Below, piece by piece: positions 47,136 through 61,410 of a stretch of 64,000 nt of DNA. Below the pieces are notes generated by a model. The model saw nothing but the letters and a program-made list of their open reading frames with translations, searched no databases and was not told the DNA's origin. How positions within the stretch are numbered: position 1 is the first letter of the stretch; every line of letters begins with the position of its first letter. Both the position numbers and the translations under genes were made by a program. This stretch comes from Sclerodactyla briareus. Its lineage: Eukaryota > Echinodermata > Holothuroidea > Dendrochirotida > Sclerodactylidae. The stretch covers positions 186,001-250,000 of the forward strand of contig JAODTK010005780.1 of assembly GCA_026419785.1 (NCBI GenBank), given 5' to 3'.

Positions 47136-50100
47136 CAAAATTACATCTTTGCTCATAGAAATTGCCGTAATAAATGCTGATACATCTTCAGTTCGACACC
47201 TAACAGTTGTCTCAATTCGAATTTAACTTGAATATTTGGTAATATGGGCCACAGACTACGTGCCCTAATAACGGTCTTTTTGTTTTGTTCTATGGTATAT
47301 TCCTCAAAAGCTCCACCGTCGGGGTTAACTGTGGCACTATGATCTGATGATTGGGTAGTAACTGGATTTGCTCTATACAGGAACTCATGTATACAGGGAC
47401 TCTAATCGGCAAGGCACTCGTTTACTCGATAGAAAACCTCGTTGCTACACACAAGGGCAACCGCTGACTGACCTGGATTGGCAGATGCAAACAAAGCACT
47501 TAACAATACATTTCTAGAAGTATATGTGCTAGAAATTTGGAGGTGTAATAGTGTACTGATAGTTCCCTTGTTCGCCTGTACTAAGGTAGAGAAAACTTCG
47601 GTACTTGACCTTGGACTTTGGGGAACCCAGTTGAGTGACTTTGTAATAGGATCCATTTTTATGGGCTATGTAAATTCCACCCATTTCAAGAGAAAATCAC
47701 AAAATTCACTGATATTGCCCGACTGGAGCCTGAACCGCCCCTCAAAAAATGTAAGGTCATTCAAACCCAACTTAAGCTAAATACCTTTTAGGTATTTAGC
47801 TTAAAAACGAAACATGCTAACCATTAAACAGCTCGGATGTATGGACGAAAATTCATCCAATAGGCCCTATAATGACAGCCTCTTCTTATATATATATGTT
47901 ATATATTATTAACCATGCACTTCCAAAAACCCGAAACAATTCATTCCATGTTTTACAATATTATTGTATGGCTGTATGGGGGAACATTACGAAGGAAGAT
48001 CTAAGTAGTATCAGAGACACTGTGCAAGCAAATATTCCGAGTTCGAGATCCAGCAGTCACGAAGAGTTTCCTCCCAGGTGCATGCCACTCGCAGTTCGAT
48101 GAGCGAGGGGTCTGATCCCCACACGCATGATCGGGTAACTGTGGTTTGTTACAGAATATTGTTCGGATGGGGATGTAAATGGCGGTCTCGGGAACACGTT
48201 TGGAAGAAATTGCCTCGATATTATTTGGCACTAGTCGAGAAGAAAAGGCGAGTTGTTGCCGGTGCTCAGGACTTGGCCCCCCTACTTACGTTTGCAACCT
48301 GATCTCTCACCGGTCTCACCTACACCAAGGGTCGCATATTTGCGTTCTTCACAGAGGCAACTTCTTGATCATGGACCCCGTTTTCATACACCCTATTACG
48401 GGAGTAGAGCTTTCGCTGTCCCCCCGCCCCCACCTATGGAGCAATCTTCCCACGCCACAATCGCTGCTCTCAATCATTAGGTTGTCTCAAATTCGCCTTG
48501 TAATGAAAACACACCTGTTTACTGCACAGTTCATTTTGTTGTCCTATTCGTTTTTGTACCTTGGTGTATATGGTTATTAGATTTTTTTGTTTTTGGGTGG
48601 GGTGTACTGTTGAAGCGCTTTTTAAAGAAATGTCGTATTCTGCGCTATCTAATATTTTTTATTATCCCCGATCAATAAGGCCGAGGCTCTCGATGAGCTT
48701 AATGACTTCCCGAACCTGTAGGAAAATTAATCGAAATCAATCCAATCGGGTATTTCGGCGGAAAGAGGAGGAAAGAAAAGCTTCAAAGCACTGAGTGCAT
48801 CATTTCCTGTGAAAATTGGTCTTTTGATCAAAGGTACATTCAAACATGTACGTATTGAAAAAATATAGTTGCACAACATGATGAGACGGAAACATTATAC
48901 ATCAATCGTTGTTTGATAATAATTTTTCCAATCATATTCAGGCTTTTTTCAGGCTCGGGGAGAAGAACTTATCATCCATCCGAGAAACGCTAAGCGTCCA
49001 GCAGCACGTATTTGTACTTAATTATATGGAAGGGAAAAGTGTTATGAGGATTGCTTGACTGTCATGTGTGATCTCCTAACAAATAGGAGAAGCCAATCGC
49101 CTTACCTGACTCGCTTCTCTCTCGGAGAGAGAAATTCGTGCAAAAAGTCAGGCAAGTAAACGCTGGTGGTGCGATAGGACTAACGTTAAGACATCGTGAT
49201 GCCGCCATCCGTTGCGGTAAACATGGGCCAAACGTCGGTTCGGGACATATATTTTTCAGCATATAGAACCAGCAGCCTGCGAGCCCCAGTCATGCAGAAA
49301 ACGTAGCACGTATACAAGTTTGCCAACCAATTACCTACGTTGGCCCCTAACCGTTTTTTTGTGTATTTTTCTACGGGGTTTTCGCCCCGGTTGGACAGTG
49401 CTGGCTGAAATTAAGCGGTTCAGTGAGGAATCCAAGAGAATGGGTACAATGCCTATTGAATTCCGTCCTCTTCAGGTAGATTGTTGTATTCACTCGGGTA
49501 ATTGTTCTGGCTGAAACCCCCTGATGAACTCTTTTTGTTTCCTTTGGTTTGGCGTGCGTAGCCAGGAGTGAACAAAGACTGGGTCCTATCTCAGTTCGGT
49601 TTGGTCAGAGAACGGTACAGTGCCGCTGATTCTAGAGTGACTGGGGTCGGCGTAGGCATCTATATAACTGGACACCACTGGTGAATTCGTCAGTACGGGC
49701 GGTGTGAAACGGGATTATGTTCAAATTTAATGGGTTTTTTGTTCTTTGTCTTTTTTTTTTTTAGAAATCATAGGGAGATGAAAAGCGGACACTGAGAACC
49801 GCGGGGGATCCCTCGCAGAAATCTGCGTTATGTTTCCTCTGAATGGATTTCGGCAAGTGAGTCCCTGCGCGTCGAAATTTCGGACTTGTGTATGAATATT
49901 CGGATATAGACTATCGCACCTACTCGTGTGGGAAGCAACGTGCTTTGGGATAGTTTGAGGAATTCGGACTCTCTCTTAAAACACAATGTGTGGACCCAAC
50001 CTTCGTCTAAAGGCCTGGACGCGAATGCCTGGATGTCAAGCCCTTATACATAATGGCAGGGTTTCATCCACGGAGATTTCCAAATGGTTCAAAAGAAGTG

Positions 50101-50149
50101 AGATCGGACATATCCACGGATATCACGATATTTCGACACAGGTATTTAG
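47136..50149. other. Unassigned sequence
   Basis: It holds the hairpin at 47.77 kb. A GAGTTCGAGATCC stretch (48037-48049) resembles a B box but lacks a convincing A box. No exon recognised. Confidence 0.4.
47772..47804. repeat. Perfect 15-bp stem with 3-base loop
   Basis: TTAAGCTAAATACCT, then TTT, then AGGTATTTAGCTTAA. This is an exact inverted repeat with no flanking element recognised. The loop is close to the minimum, so the stem could extrude as a cruciform. Confidence 0.9.
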
Positions 50150-52786
50150 GTATCGAATGAAGTATCTAAACATTTATGGAGGTTTACAACGTATCGGGTA
50201 TCAAAAACCCCCATATCGAGGTATCGAACAGGAACGAAGTACAAAGGATAACACAGATCCAGAATGCAATTGCATTTACTGGAAATGGACGCGATAGCGA
50301 AACTGACGCATGGGTTAAAAAACCAAACGAGAACTAAGGCGAGGAAAAAACAAATCGAAGCAGAACCCATCAACTTGCTTTATTTATGATACAGTTAATC
50401 GATTCGTTTCCTTTCAGGTCACCATTGCCACCCCAGTAGATCAAACAGTAACGCAGGACCACCTCTATGGATAGCGCTATAAAAGATATCAAAAATCTCT
50501 TGGCGAACATGAAAAAGTGACAAAGTTACGGAGACCAGTATATTCTGGGGTTTATTTCTTCACAAAGGGCATCGGCCATGGTCACCCCATGTTAACTTGT
50601 CATTCAGAGTAACACCAAAGTATTGTCAAAGAAGAAACCACCGTCAAATAGCACTCCTAATGATAACAGTGGGAGGGTATTTGTCCCGACGAAGATCGAG
50701 AACATCTTTTGGTTTTAGAAACATTCAATACGAGAACTTGGAGTCACAGGGAAGTTGTAAAATCCTCTATCTGCTTGAGGTGATGAACGGTCTTCGGAAC
50801 CAGAATTAACCAACCAGGGCAGGTATCATCCGCAAACTTTATGAAGAGTGGCACCACTGCTCTGGAGATGTCGCATCATGGGTCTACAATATCAAAAGGA
50901 ATTGGAGCTAGAACCGCCCCTGGGAGAGCACCAGTGTCTGAATAAATTATATCCGAACAGCAGGTAGGGGCAGCAAGTTCAATACTGCGATCTGTCGAAG
51001 GTAAGTCATGGACATCGACTAGATATGGGGACTTCATATGGCAAGTTTCTGTGCTAGAAGATGTGGTGTATAGTATTGAATGCAGAGGAGAATCGAAAAA
51101 CATGACACGAGCATAATTACCAGGGCAAGATGTTCAAGGTGAGATACAAACTTTCTAAAATACAAGTATGGACATCTTTACAGCTTCGACCAAACTGATA
51201 AGCAAATGAAAGGGATCTAAAGCATTGATACAAAAAGGTTTAAATTGCTTTGAAAAATGCGAGTCACCACTTTCATGGCACAGCGGTTTAATAGAGGAAA
51301 CGGGCGAAGATCATTATAACAGGATATTTGCCCTGGATTTTGGCAAGGTAAATCCAAGAGCGCTTCCAAACTCCGGTATGATAGTCGTAGTAAAAGGACT
51401 TATTAAAAAATGTACATGTCAAAATATAAGCCAGTTGGGCCGCACCAATGTTCAGGACCGAGGTTTTTGAGTTTGTCAGGTCCAGCTGCCTGTGATGAGT
51501 TGAGCTTGAAAGTGGTGTCGCACTTATCTTCGGTAACCGTGAAGTTGAAATCACCTCTTGGAAACTGAAAGCGTATTCTGTGACGTTCAGCCGAGAAGTC
51601 CCGGTATGATTAAAAGTTATAAAATAATGAGGCTCATTTGCATATTCAGTACTCATCTTTGGCAGTGGCAAGATGTGTTTGTTCCTGTATCCACTCATCA
51701 AGCGCATAACCTTCACCTACCTTCTATATTGTTCTCTGTAAAAGCGCTCAACTTTGTCATGGTTGCCGCCTTTCCTATGGATTACTCTCTTCAATTCGGA
51801 TTGGAATTTTAGGCTTTCCGCTAACCTGTCTCTCTCAAAGATACCCTTCTTTCTGTTGATTAGTCCTTCACTCGATTGTAATCCCATGGCTGTTGTTAGA
51901 GAAAGTAATACTGTTTGGTTGGGATTGCAGCGTCGGTATAGAATTGGATGTAATCACTTACGGTTTGTCAGGGCGTTCAGATCAAAGCGCGTCCAATGAA
52001 CACTGTTTCCAGTCAGTCAATCAGCTCCGCCTCTGAGGAGTTCTAGGCTTTGTCTTCATTCCATTGTTGCACAGTTATTGTGTTGGCTTGTCTCGGGATG
52101 ATAGGCCGGTATTGGGTATGGTGTAAATCAGGTTCTCGATCAGCTAATCCGAGCACGGTGGGAGTTGTATCGAAGTGTGAGAACCTACTTTACATTAGAT
52201 AGAACAATCCAAGTGGTAGCAGCCCCTCGAGTTGTACAGGTACATGCTGGTGGGAAGGGATGTTACTCGTCCGTAGGGGACAGTGATTAAAATCTACACG
52301 CTAACGATCGTAAGGGGTTGGTGATTGAGCCTCTGTTTATGTAATACGTCACACAGTTCCTGGCTGCCTGCCCTTAGCAACGTTGAGTTTGGGCACATAC
52401 ACAGTAGTAACAATAACATGGGAGAATTCCCGGGGTAAATAATATAGCCGTAGGTAACAGAAGAATCAAGTGCGATGAACAGGACTGATGTTTATGACTG
52501 CGGATTAGGTTACACAATTCTCGTTAAACGAGGTGCACAAGCCTCCCACTTTCTCCTTGGGGGGCCCAGATCGGTTTGCCCCGGTACCCCCGCAGTATTT
52601 GAATCCATCGATAGTTACATGAGCAGCACATGATGATCGTACGCCATGCTCCGTGACTAATAAAAGACTGGCATTGCGAAAGTCGTGCAGATATTTAACG
52701 TAGAGAAGAGTTCATCAATTTTGTTGATTGATGATTTACGGATGGCAAGGAACGGCTTGCATAGCCATTTCCTCGTAACCAAGACA
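50150..52786 (-). mobile_element. CR1/L2-like LINE, endonuclease plus reverse transcriptase, frameshifted
   Basis: Read on the minus strand, in domain order: an endonuclease start (NVRS-like, NKIDELFSTLN, near 52740-52690), TIDGF-like residues with a Gly-Gly patch, PREFSHVIVTTVYVP (about 52430-52390), VDFNHC (near 52285; GDFNH is the family form), a basic linker, then RT blocks: QAAGPDKL (near 51480), LDPFHL and ARVMFF (near 51210-51100), TGALPGAVLAP (near 50925), KFADDT (50822-50839, the catalytic aspartates) and a tail ending about 50150. These are the motifs of CR1/L2-group non-LTR elements, which move by target-primed reverse transcription. Frames change many times, so no full ORF exists as assembled. 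The part from about 51225 upward is present a second time next door. Confidence 0.85.
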
Positions 52787-54345
52787 TTGGTACAAAAGGT
52801 TTAAATTGCTTCAAACATATGCGGTCACACACTTTCATTTGCACAGCGGTAAGAGCACGGGTCGAAGATCATTATAACAGGATATTGCACTTGATTTTGG
52901 CCACAGGTATAATACAAGATCGCTTCCATAAATCAGGTATGATATTCGGAGTAAAGGACTTATTAAAAATGTATGTAAAAATATAAGCCAGGTGTGTTGC
53001 ACAATGTTTCAGGACCCGAGGTGTGAGCATGTCAGGTCCAGTTGCTTTGATGATTTGAGCTTTGAAAAGTGTGTCGCACTTCATCTTCGGGAACTCGTGA
53101 GTTTTGAAATCACCCTCTGAAACTGAAGCCGTATTCTGTGAAGTTCAGCCCGAGAAGTCCCGAGGAATTAAACGGTTAAAAAATAATTTAGCTCATTGGC
53201 ATATTCGTAACTCATCTGTGGCAGGTTGCAAGATGTCGTTTTCGTTCCTGTATCCACTCTTCAAACGCATATCATTCCATATCTTCTTCATATTGTTCTC
53301 TGTAAAATGACCTTCAACCTTGTCCTTGTATGCCGCCTTCTCCTCTCGATTACTCTCTCATTCGGATTGGATTTTAGGCTTTCTCGATCACCTCTCCCAA
53401 GATACCCTTCTTTCTTTTGAGTAGGTCCTTCACTCGCTTGGTAATCCATGGTTGTTGTTATAGTATAATTTAATCTGTTTGGTTGGGATTGCAACGTCGG
53501 TACGATTGGATGTATCACTTACGGGTTCTGTCGGTCGTTCAGATCAATAGCGGCGTCCCATGAACACGTTCCAGTCCGTCACTCCATCTCCGCTCTGATG
53601 AGTTCTAGGCTGTCTTAATTCCATTGTGCACATTTTATTGTTGTTGGCTTTTTGTCTCTGGATGATAGGCCCGGTATCTGGGTATTATTTTTAATCAGGT
53701 TATGCTCAGCTAATCCGAGCGGTGAGTTGTATCGACGTGTTAGAACCTTTTACTTAGAATGACAAGTCCATGGTAGCAGCCCCCGAGTTTACAGGTCACA
53801 TGCTGGTGGTAATGGAATGTCTCTTCCGTAAGGTTACAAGTGATTAAAATCTCCGCTACGATCGTAAGGGCGTCTGGTGATTGAGCCTCTTGTTTATGTA
53901 ATACGTCACCATTCCTGGCTGCCTTGTCTTAGCACGTTGCGGTTGGTCCATACACAGTAAGTACAATAACATGGAGAATTCCCGGGGTAAATAATAGCGT
54001 AGGCTAACATACAGATATTCAATGTTCGATGAACAGGCTGATGTTTTATTGACTGCGTGATTAGGTTTATTGCACCACTTCGTCGTTAACGAAGGTGCAA
54101 CCGTCCTCCCCCTTTCCTCCTTGCCATTCTGTGCCCCGGTCCCCCCTCAGTATTTGAATCCATCGATAGTTACATGAGCATCTCATGATGATGGTAACCA
54201 TGTCGCCGTTAATAATAAAAGACTGCATTGCGAAGTCGTGCAGAGTATTTAACGTTAGTAGCTAGTTCATCAATTTTGTTGATTGATGATTACGGATGGG
54301 CAATACGGCTTGCCTCGCATTGCCTTCGTACCAAGACATTTGTGA
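52786..54345 (-). mobile_element. Tandem second copy of the LINE 5' half (endonuclease and RT start)
   Basis: It repeats 51225-52786 at an offset of about 1.56 kb. Minus-strand reading: an endonuclease start near 54270, GDFNH intact at 53840-53854, then the linker (KKEGYLGRGDRESLKS, near 53410), then KATGPDMLTPRVLKHC (near 53040) and IIPDLWKRSCIIPVAK. It stops where the first copy begins; the junction is near aagacattggtac (52786). The peptide continues upstream (54262-54555) into a piece with two Cys pairs, which may be the element's 5' part. RT catalytic residues are absent from this copy. It is frameshifted throughout. Confidence 0.82.
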
Positions 54346-55866
54346 CCAACAGAATGAACACTGGCAGACATCCATACATTTGTTTTCCATTTTGAAGCGT
54401 ATGACAATAACACCAATATACAGAAGTGCTCCAAAAGATAAAATAGAGGAGAAAGTGCGAGTTGTGTCGCTACTAGGTAGCGCCACCATCAACTCAGTAG
54501 ATACGAATGCTGTCGCAATCACCGACTCAGTCACCTTTTCCCGAAACTCCCCCATCTAACAGACACTGGGTTATGATGTGTTATAGTGAGACTCCAGCCG
54601 TTGAGAATGACACTGCAATTAATGCACACATGAAAAGGCTCTATTTATGGAGGATAATTTTATATTAATATTTTCTTTCCTGTCCTACGAGTAAGATAAC
54701 AGTGACGTGGTTTAAAATATGGGAAATGTCATGGAGTGATCGATGAATCGCCAAATTATGTTTGTTCGAAGCGAAAAAATAGAAACGAGACGTATTTCAG
54801 CACACATGCCAGGCACTTTTTGCCCCCTTATCGCCTCGAACTCACCGAATTTCGAGAAAAACTTTGCGACTTCTCATGCCTCCTAAAATTATGGTGAAGA
54901 CGACATCATCAAACTAGGCTCATCCAACGTTAACCGACTTCATGCCCTAGGAATCATATGAACGCCTTCGTTTTCTTTTCAAGAGAAAATAGACAGCAGT
55001 TGTGCGTAATACTTTACCGGAACGAGAAAGCAGTATCATAACACGAAGTCAATGTGAAGTTCCGATGATTAACTTGTGCGTGGAAAATACCACACTAATT
55101 TTTGTATAGACAGTGGCCGCGTGTTTTATTGGCTAATTTGTTTTAGGCTTTATGTGATGGTATTACACCCTCGGTACTGACGTCGTTCCGAAGCAAAAAT
55201 TACATTTTTCCAAGCCAGTTGTAGTTACTCTAGAAAGGTTTGTATTTTTCACGCTTCATAGTATGTTGGTCAAAACTTTTTTCCTTGTTTCAGTCATTTC
55301 TTCTCAACGTAGTTGAGCGAAATACTGTGAATCAGGGGCTATATATTTTGTGTGTGATTCGTGTGAAACGCTCAAATAGTATGACTGCCTGCCAACTGTA
55401 CTTTGTTTTTTTGCGAAGTTCTCACGGAAACTGCTGGAGTTGCGGGGCCATGGGGGAGGCGGGTCATTTCGGGAAACAAAATTGATGAATATGGTTTCCG
55501 AGGACTGCTATTAGCAATATAACTATGATTGGGCATATTTTTGGGCACATAGCACACCCACTCTAAGACTGCCCCGTGCCCATTCATCCCCCAACTCTGA
55601 ATATATCACTCCTACATTTTGGTCACTTTCTCATTGATACAAACACGTACACACACAGACCCTTGCGCAGACACGCATACACACGGGGGCATACGAACCA
55701 TCGCCGCCCTAAGGGGTACCATCCAGGTACTTTTTGGCCCTAAGGCGATCCGGCAGACCCGACGCACACATAACACATACCCACTACAACATACATACAT
55801 ACATACATACATCATACTACATTACATACATACATACTACAACATAACATACAGGAGGACTCTAAG
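54346..55866. other. Unassigned sequence with CA/CATA microsatellites
   Basis: A + strand ORF end near 55434-55484 reads CWSCGAMG...GHFGKQN, like a retroviral-type zinc knuckle with an insertion and no final Cys. Microsatellites occur at 55640-55690 and 55790-55850. Confidence 0.4.
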
Positions 55867-56672
55867 GGTACCGGCAAAGCACTTGTTTTCGCTAGGGGCA
55901 CTGGCAGCCCCTATCGCGCCTGCGGCGCGCCTGCAGCACGTGCCCCAGGGCGGTTGAACAACCAGTGCGCAGCGGGGCGTGGCGGCAAAGCTCTTTATAA
56001 GAGACTTTTATAAGAGATGTTCGCGGAAGCATACCGCTAAGTTTCGATGTTCACGTTTCGACTGAGAGGAGGTCGGGCAGGCGTCCTCGCGTACGCTCTA
56101 AGGTAGTCGTCGTGCTTACATGCACTCCCATGGCAGCCAGCTGACCAGAGTCAGTACGGCCTACTCACGAGAGGAGCGCTAAGGAGTACCGGCAAAGTAC
56201 TGGTTTTCGTTAAGGGACTGCAGCCCCGAGCGCGCTTCGGCACTCCTGCGCACGTGCGCCCCGGGGCGGTTGGCTACCCAGTGCGCAGCGGGGCTAGCGG
56301 CACAGCTCTTTTATAGAGACGTTCGCGGAAGCCTACTGCTATGTTTCGATGTTTCACGTGCGACCGAGAGGAAGTCGGGGCCGGCGTCCGCGGTACACTC
56401 TAAGGTAGTCCTCGTGCCGTATTAATCATACATACATACATGCCATACAAACTCATAACCACACATACTAATACATACATCCAGGGCATACGCACGTTCG
56501 AGCGCTTAAGGGTCAGCAAAGTATCTTGTTTTCGCAAAGGGGAACTCGGCAGCCCCAAGCCCTACGGCGCGGCCTGCAGCACGTGCAGCCACCGAGGGGG
56601 TTGGCCACCCAGTGCGCAGCCGGGCGTGGCGGCACAGCCTTTGTACGAGACGTTCGCGAAGCCTATGCCTCG
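55867..56672. repeat. GC-rich tandem repeat, unit about 320 bp, 2.5 copies
   Basis: Units start at about 55867, 56186 and 56507 with taccggcaaagtac, then ttgttttcgc, gcagcccc, gcacgtgc, cccagtgcgcagc, ctctttataagag, gacgttcgcggaagcc, tttcgatgttcacg, gagaggaggtcggg and ctctaaggtagtc. A partial relative lies at about 55710. CATA runs flank the array (55794-55850 and 56430-56480). Every full unit has the TATA-like TTTATAAGAG or TTTATAGAGA at the same place. It is not 5S rRNA, and no known RNA gene was recognised. Confidence 0.8.
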
Positions 56673-57354
56673 GCATGTTAATCCATGAGCCATAAAAGTG
56701 CCTAAAAATCAAAATCCTTCGAAAACTCAAGCGGAGAAATGACATAGGTTCTTAACTGTGGGTATGTCATCACGTATTGCACCATGCTAAAGATTAGGTA
56801 ATACTCAATGTACGTCCGTCCCATATCGTCAAGACACTCCGACCCTTTCCGGATCAACCCAAGAGCATGATGAATATATTCAAGTGTAAAGGTGTAGCCG
56901 AGATACTGGTTGTACCTTTATAACTGCGGGATGATGAAGCTTCCGAGTGATGACGTTGGGCCCTTGACTAATGGGTAATTCTGTCCGCTGATTGGTTCCC
57001 CACGCTGTCATTGATAAACCACATATTCCTATGTCGGATTTGCGTTCTCTGGTGATGGACACCCCTTTGCATACCCTCTCTATTGGTATGTTGAGAGGCC
57101 CGTGGTCCAGTGGCTCTTGACCCAAACGGTGCTTTCTCAGTAGGCTCGACAGTTGAAACCCGCTTGCAAAAATAAAAACGACCGGGGATTGGGGCCGGTA
57201 ACATTCCCGCCCTCCTCTCGCCTCTAACGAGGTACCCAAAATACTTTGACCTACTTCCATCCGAGTTTGACATCCTCAAACCGAAGAGGTCAAGATATCA
57301 GTATGTTTATACATTCTCAGCAGCCCATCAGGGATTCAATGCATTGCCCACATT
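56673..57354. other. Unassigned; possible pol III-like element
   Basis: GTGGTCCAGTGG at about 57101 fits an A box and AGTTGAAACCC at 57150-57160 loosely fits a B box, at tRNA-like spacing. A 126-codon minus ORF (56880-57260) covers it without recognised homology. Confidence 0.3.
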
Positions 57355-58325
57355 ATTTACCCAAGACTCAAGACGCCGACTTAGGTAGTAGTCTGTGTCC
57401 TGCAACAATCCTAAATTAGATCGACAAGTCTTGCCATATATTTATTGGATTGTTTGCACCGAATATCCATGATCTCTCGTCATCTCCTAGCTTGACACAA
57501 TTTTTCCCACGTTTCTTTGTAGAGAATACTCACCAACACCTATCTACTATGTTGGAAGAAGTGCACAATAGAATTCGATACGTAAGTGGCGGGGACGAAG
57601 CAGTTACAACTCGGAACCTGACCCTCAAGCCAGTAACCTAGCAGTTTATGTGCAATGATATTTACGGTGATACAATGAATTATGTGAAGCAGCAATTCCA
57701 TCATGCAATAATAAAATAAGAAGAGTTTCGAAATCTGAACACTCGACTGCGTTACCAAACATTCATATATCAGAGTAATATACTTGACTTGTCACAAGTA
57801 GACGAATATAGCCTGTGTACTGCCACAAGCCTAGAATCATTTCAACCCGTCCGGCATATATTTATTGGAATTTTGCAAAATCTACATGCCTATCTTTTCA
57901 TTTCTAGCCGTGACACCAAATTTCATCACATGTTCGTGTATAGAATGCATCTGCAGATACATTACCACCATGTTGGAAAAAATGGCACATATGAGTCAAT
58001 ACACAGTGACGAGACTTGAGCAGTTAAACATTCGGAGCCTCACCCCTCAAATACGTGACACAAACATATTCTATGCAAATATATATAAAAAACGTGAATA
58101 CAAGAATGTATTAAAAAGAGCATTTACTTGCAATAATGAAAATTAGAACGAAGGTGACAAATTCCAGTCTGACCACTCAAGACATCGAAACAAACAATTC
58201 TATTAGGAATAATAACTTGTCACTACGCAGGCGAATAGTCTGTGACTGTAGCATCTCGAGAATGATTCACGTTGTCTTGCCATATATGTATTGAATGTCT
58301 GCACCAAATATCCTTGCATATATAT
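57355..58325. repeat. Tandem repeat, unit about 420 bp, about 2.3 copies
   Basis: Markers tagtctgtg-cctgcaaca-cct-gaat, gtcttgccatatatttattgga-tgt, catgt-ggaa-aa-tg and ctcaagc/ctcaaatac recur at about 57391, 57811 and 58238. The ORFs across it (57450-57641, 57789-58146) are repeat translations. Confidence 0.7.
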
Positions 58326-58330
58326 TTATT

Positions 58331-58655
58331 AATAACAGGCCTTTTCTGCAATTATGAATAACGGACCTCTTTTGCTTAGTATAAATAACGGTCCCCTTTC
58401 GCTTTTATGAATTACGGACCCTTTTCGCCATTATGAATATCGGACCTTTGTTTCTATTATGAATATCGGACCTTTGTGCTCAGTTATGAATACAAACCCT
58501 TCTGATATTATTAAAAACGGGCCTTTTAGTCCATTAGATATCGGACCTATGCACAAATAACCCTTTTTATTTTATGATAACGGACTTCTGTCATTATGAC
58601 TCACGGACCCTTTTTCCGAAAATTGCACGTTATGACTAACGTCCTTATGAACAAA
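58331..58655. repeat. Array of about twelve 26-bp units (AATAACGGACCTTTT...TTATG)
   Basis: The unit AATAACGGACC, a T-rich part with CGC or CTC, then ATTATG repeats about every 26 bp from 58331, degrading toward 58655. It directly abuts the 420-bp satellite. Confidence 0.82.
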
Positions 58656-60075
58656 CGCCTCATAGTAAAAGGCTTATGACATCGGGCGGTCCCCGTGTGC
58701 GCGTAGGATGTTTGATTGAGGAGTGTAGACTTGTCCACACGCGGCAACCAGTCCGGTGTACTGTAGTCCTGAACAACTATACTACAAGTTGGAAGAATGT
58801 GTACATACACATGTGGCGACCAGAAGCATCAAAACTTTCCGATTCTACCCGTCTACGAGCATCTCTACTGTACGTGCACAATGGGTCGTTTGAGCATAAG
58901 TTGCATGGCCCCTATCTACAATAATTTCGACTCTGCATAGCCCACAGTTTTCGTTTTGGCATAGAATTGACTCCTAATCTAAAAAGATTTTCGCCAGTAT
59001 ATATGGTGAATATAAGGGTTTAACCTTTCACTCGTTATTGTTTTTATAAGTTTTTTTTAGAAGTTTATCTCCAATTCCCTGAAACACATTACAAATTCTT
59101 CCAGTTTTTCTGCAGTATCTACGCTAAGTTCAGGGTTCCCCTATGCTTTGTTTCTTCTCTCGCGGGGTCACTAGAGGCGTCAAACAAACACACACATACA
59201 CCTATACAACACACGCATAGACGCACTTACTGCGGTATAGTTCCTTTTGCTTCTCAGCAAGGATCCGAAAACATGGGTACCGTACGTTAAAACCAGAAGG
59301 AGAGTGTGGATTCACTTCTGACGACCTTATTCTTATTCTTAGTGCGGATTCCAGTCTGGCATCAAGGTTATTCACGGCAGGTGCAACTTGACCGAATACC
59401 ATTCGTGGCTCGAACTACCATCTCATTCTCTAACCCCTCTCGTCGAAGTTTGAGAGATAGAATGGTTAGTTTCCGATGATTAGCCATGGTCCTTTTGCTC
59501 CAGTACAGTCATTTGTCTGGCCTATTTGGGCCCGTTGCTTCGAGCTCACAAGATTTGGGGGTGTCAGTACAATTAATATGTTGTGTCGATTTTTGATTGA
59601 AGCTCCATTCAGTCCTTGCGATATTCGGGAGAATATTAAGCATCATTGATCTGTTGATTGAAAATGAAGGCCATTGTTTCCATACCTCATTTCAAGAAAA
59701 AGAACTTCCTCAAATAACAACACTCAAATCCCTTCTATTTAGGAGAAATGTTGCTCATCCGCGAATTTTCCAAAATGCCGGCCGCCCGTGTCAAATTATT
59801 CGTTTTCGCGACAGGTCCTATTGCCCGAAATGGGAAATGTTGCCTAATTTTGAATTGGTTTTGTGATTATTTTGGCATGTGTAAAATTTGACCACCCCCG
59901 GCCATTCCAAACTGTTGATATTTGCATGAACCATCGAAGATCTGACGGACAAAAACAAACGCCACACACACAAAACACATTAAACTGACCATGTCGTGTT
60001 CACTCCATTGGATGAGTCCATTGTTGATATGGTTGCTAACAACATAAAATATAAGTGAAATGGCAAACTGACTAG
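58656..60075. other. Unassigned sequence between satellite array and P450 exons
   Basis: No exon recognised. It may contain the 3' end of the P450 gene (minus strand), whose C-terminus is not placed. Confidence 0.4.

Positions 60076-61410
<1,335 letters not shown>

Noticed and set aside
48001..48110. tRNA or SINE head with a B-box-like GAGTTCGAGATCC
   Set aside because: No A box at the right distance and no second copy in the window.
55434..55484. Zinc-knuckle-like peptide (CWSCGAMG...GHFGKQN)
   Set aside because: The spacing has three extra residues and the last cysteine is replaced by a stop. There are no gag or pol neighbours.
55867..56672. 5S rRNA cluster
   Set aside because: The unit length and GC content suggested it, but the 5S internal control blocks are absent.
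57095..57165. tRNA-like A and B boxes
   Set aside because: The B box is poor and no cloverleaf could be drawn; kept only as a low-confidence note.
58331..58655. CRISPR-like array (regular 26-bp units)
   Set aside because: The units are contiguous with no unique spacers, and the context is eukaryotic satellite DNA.
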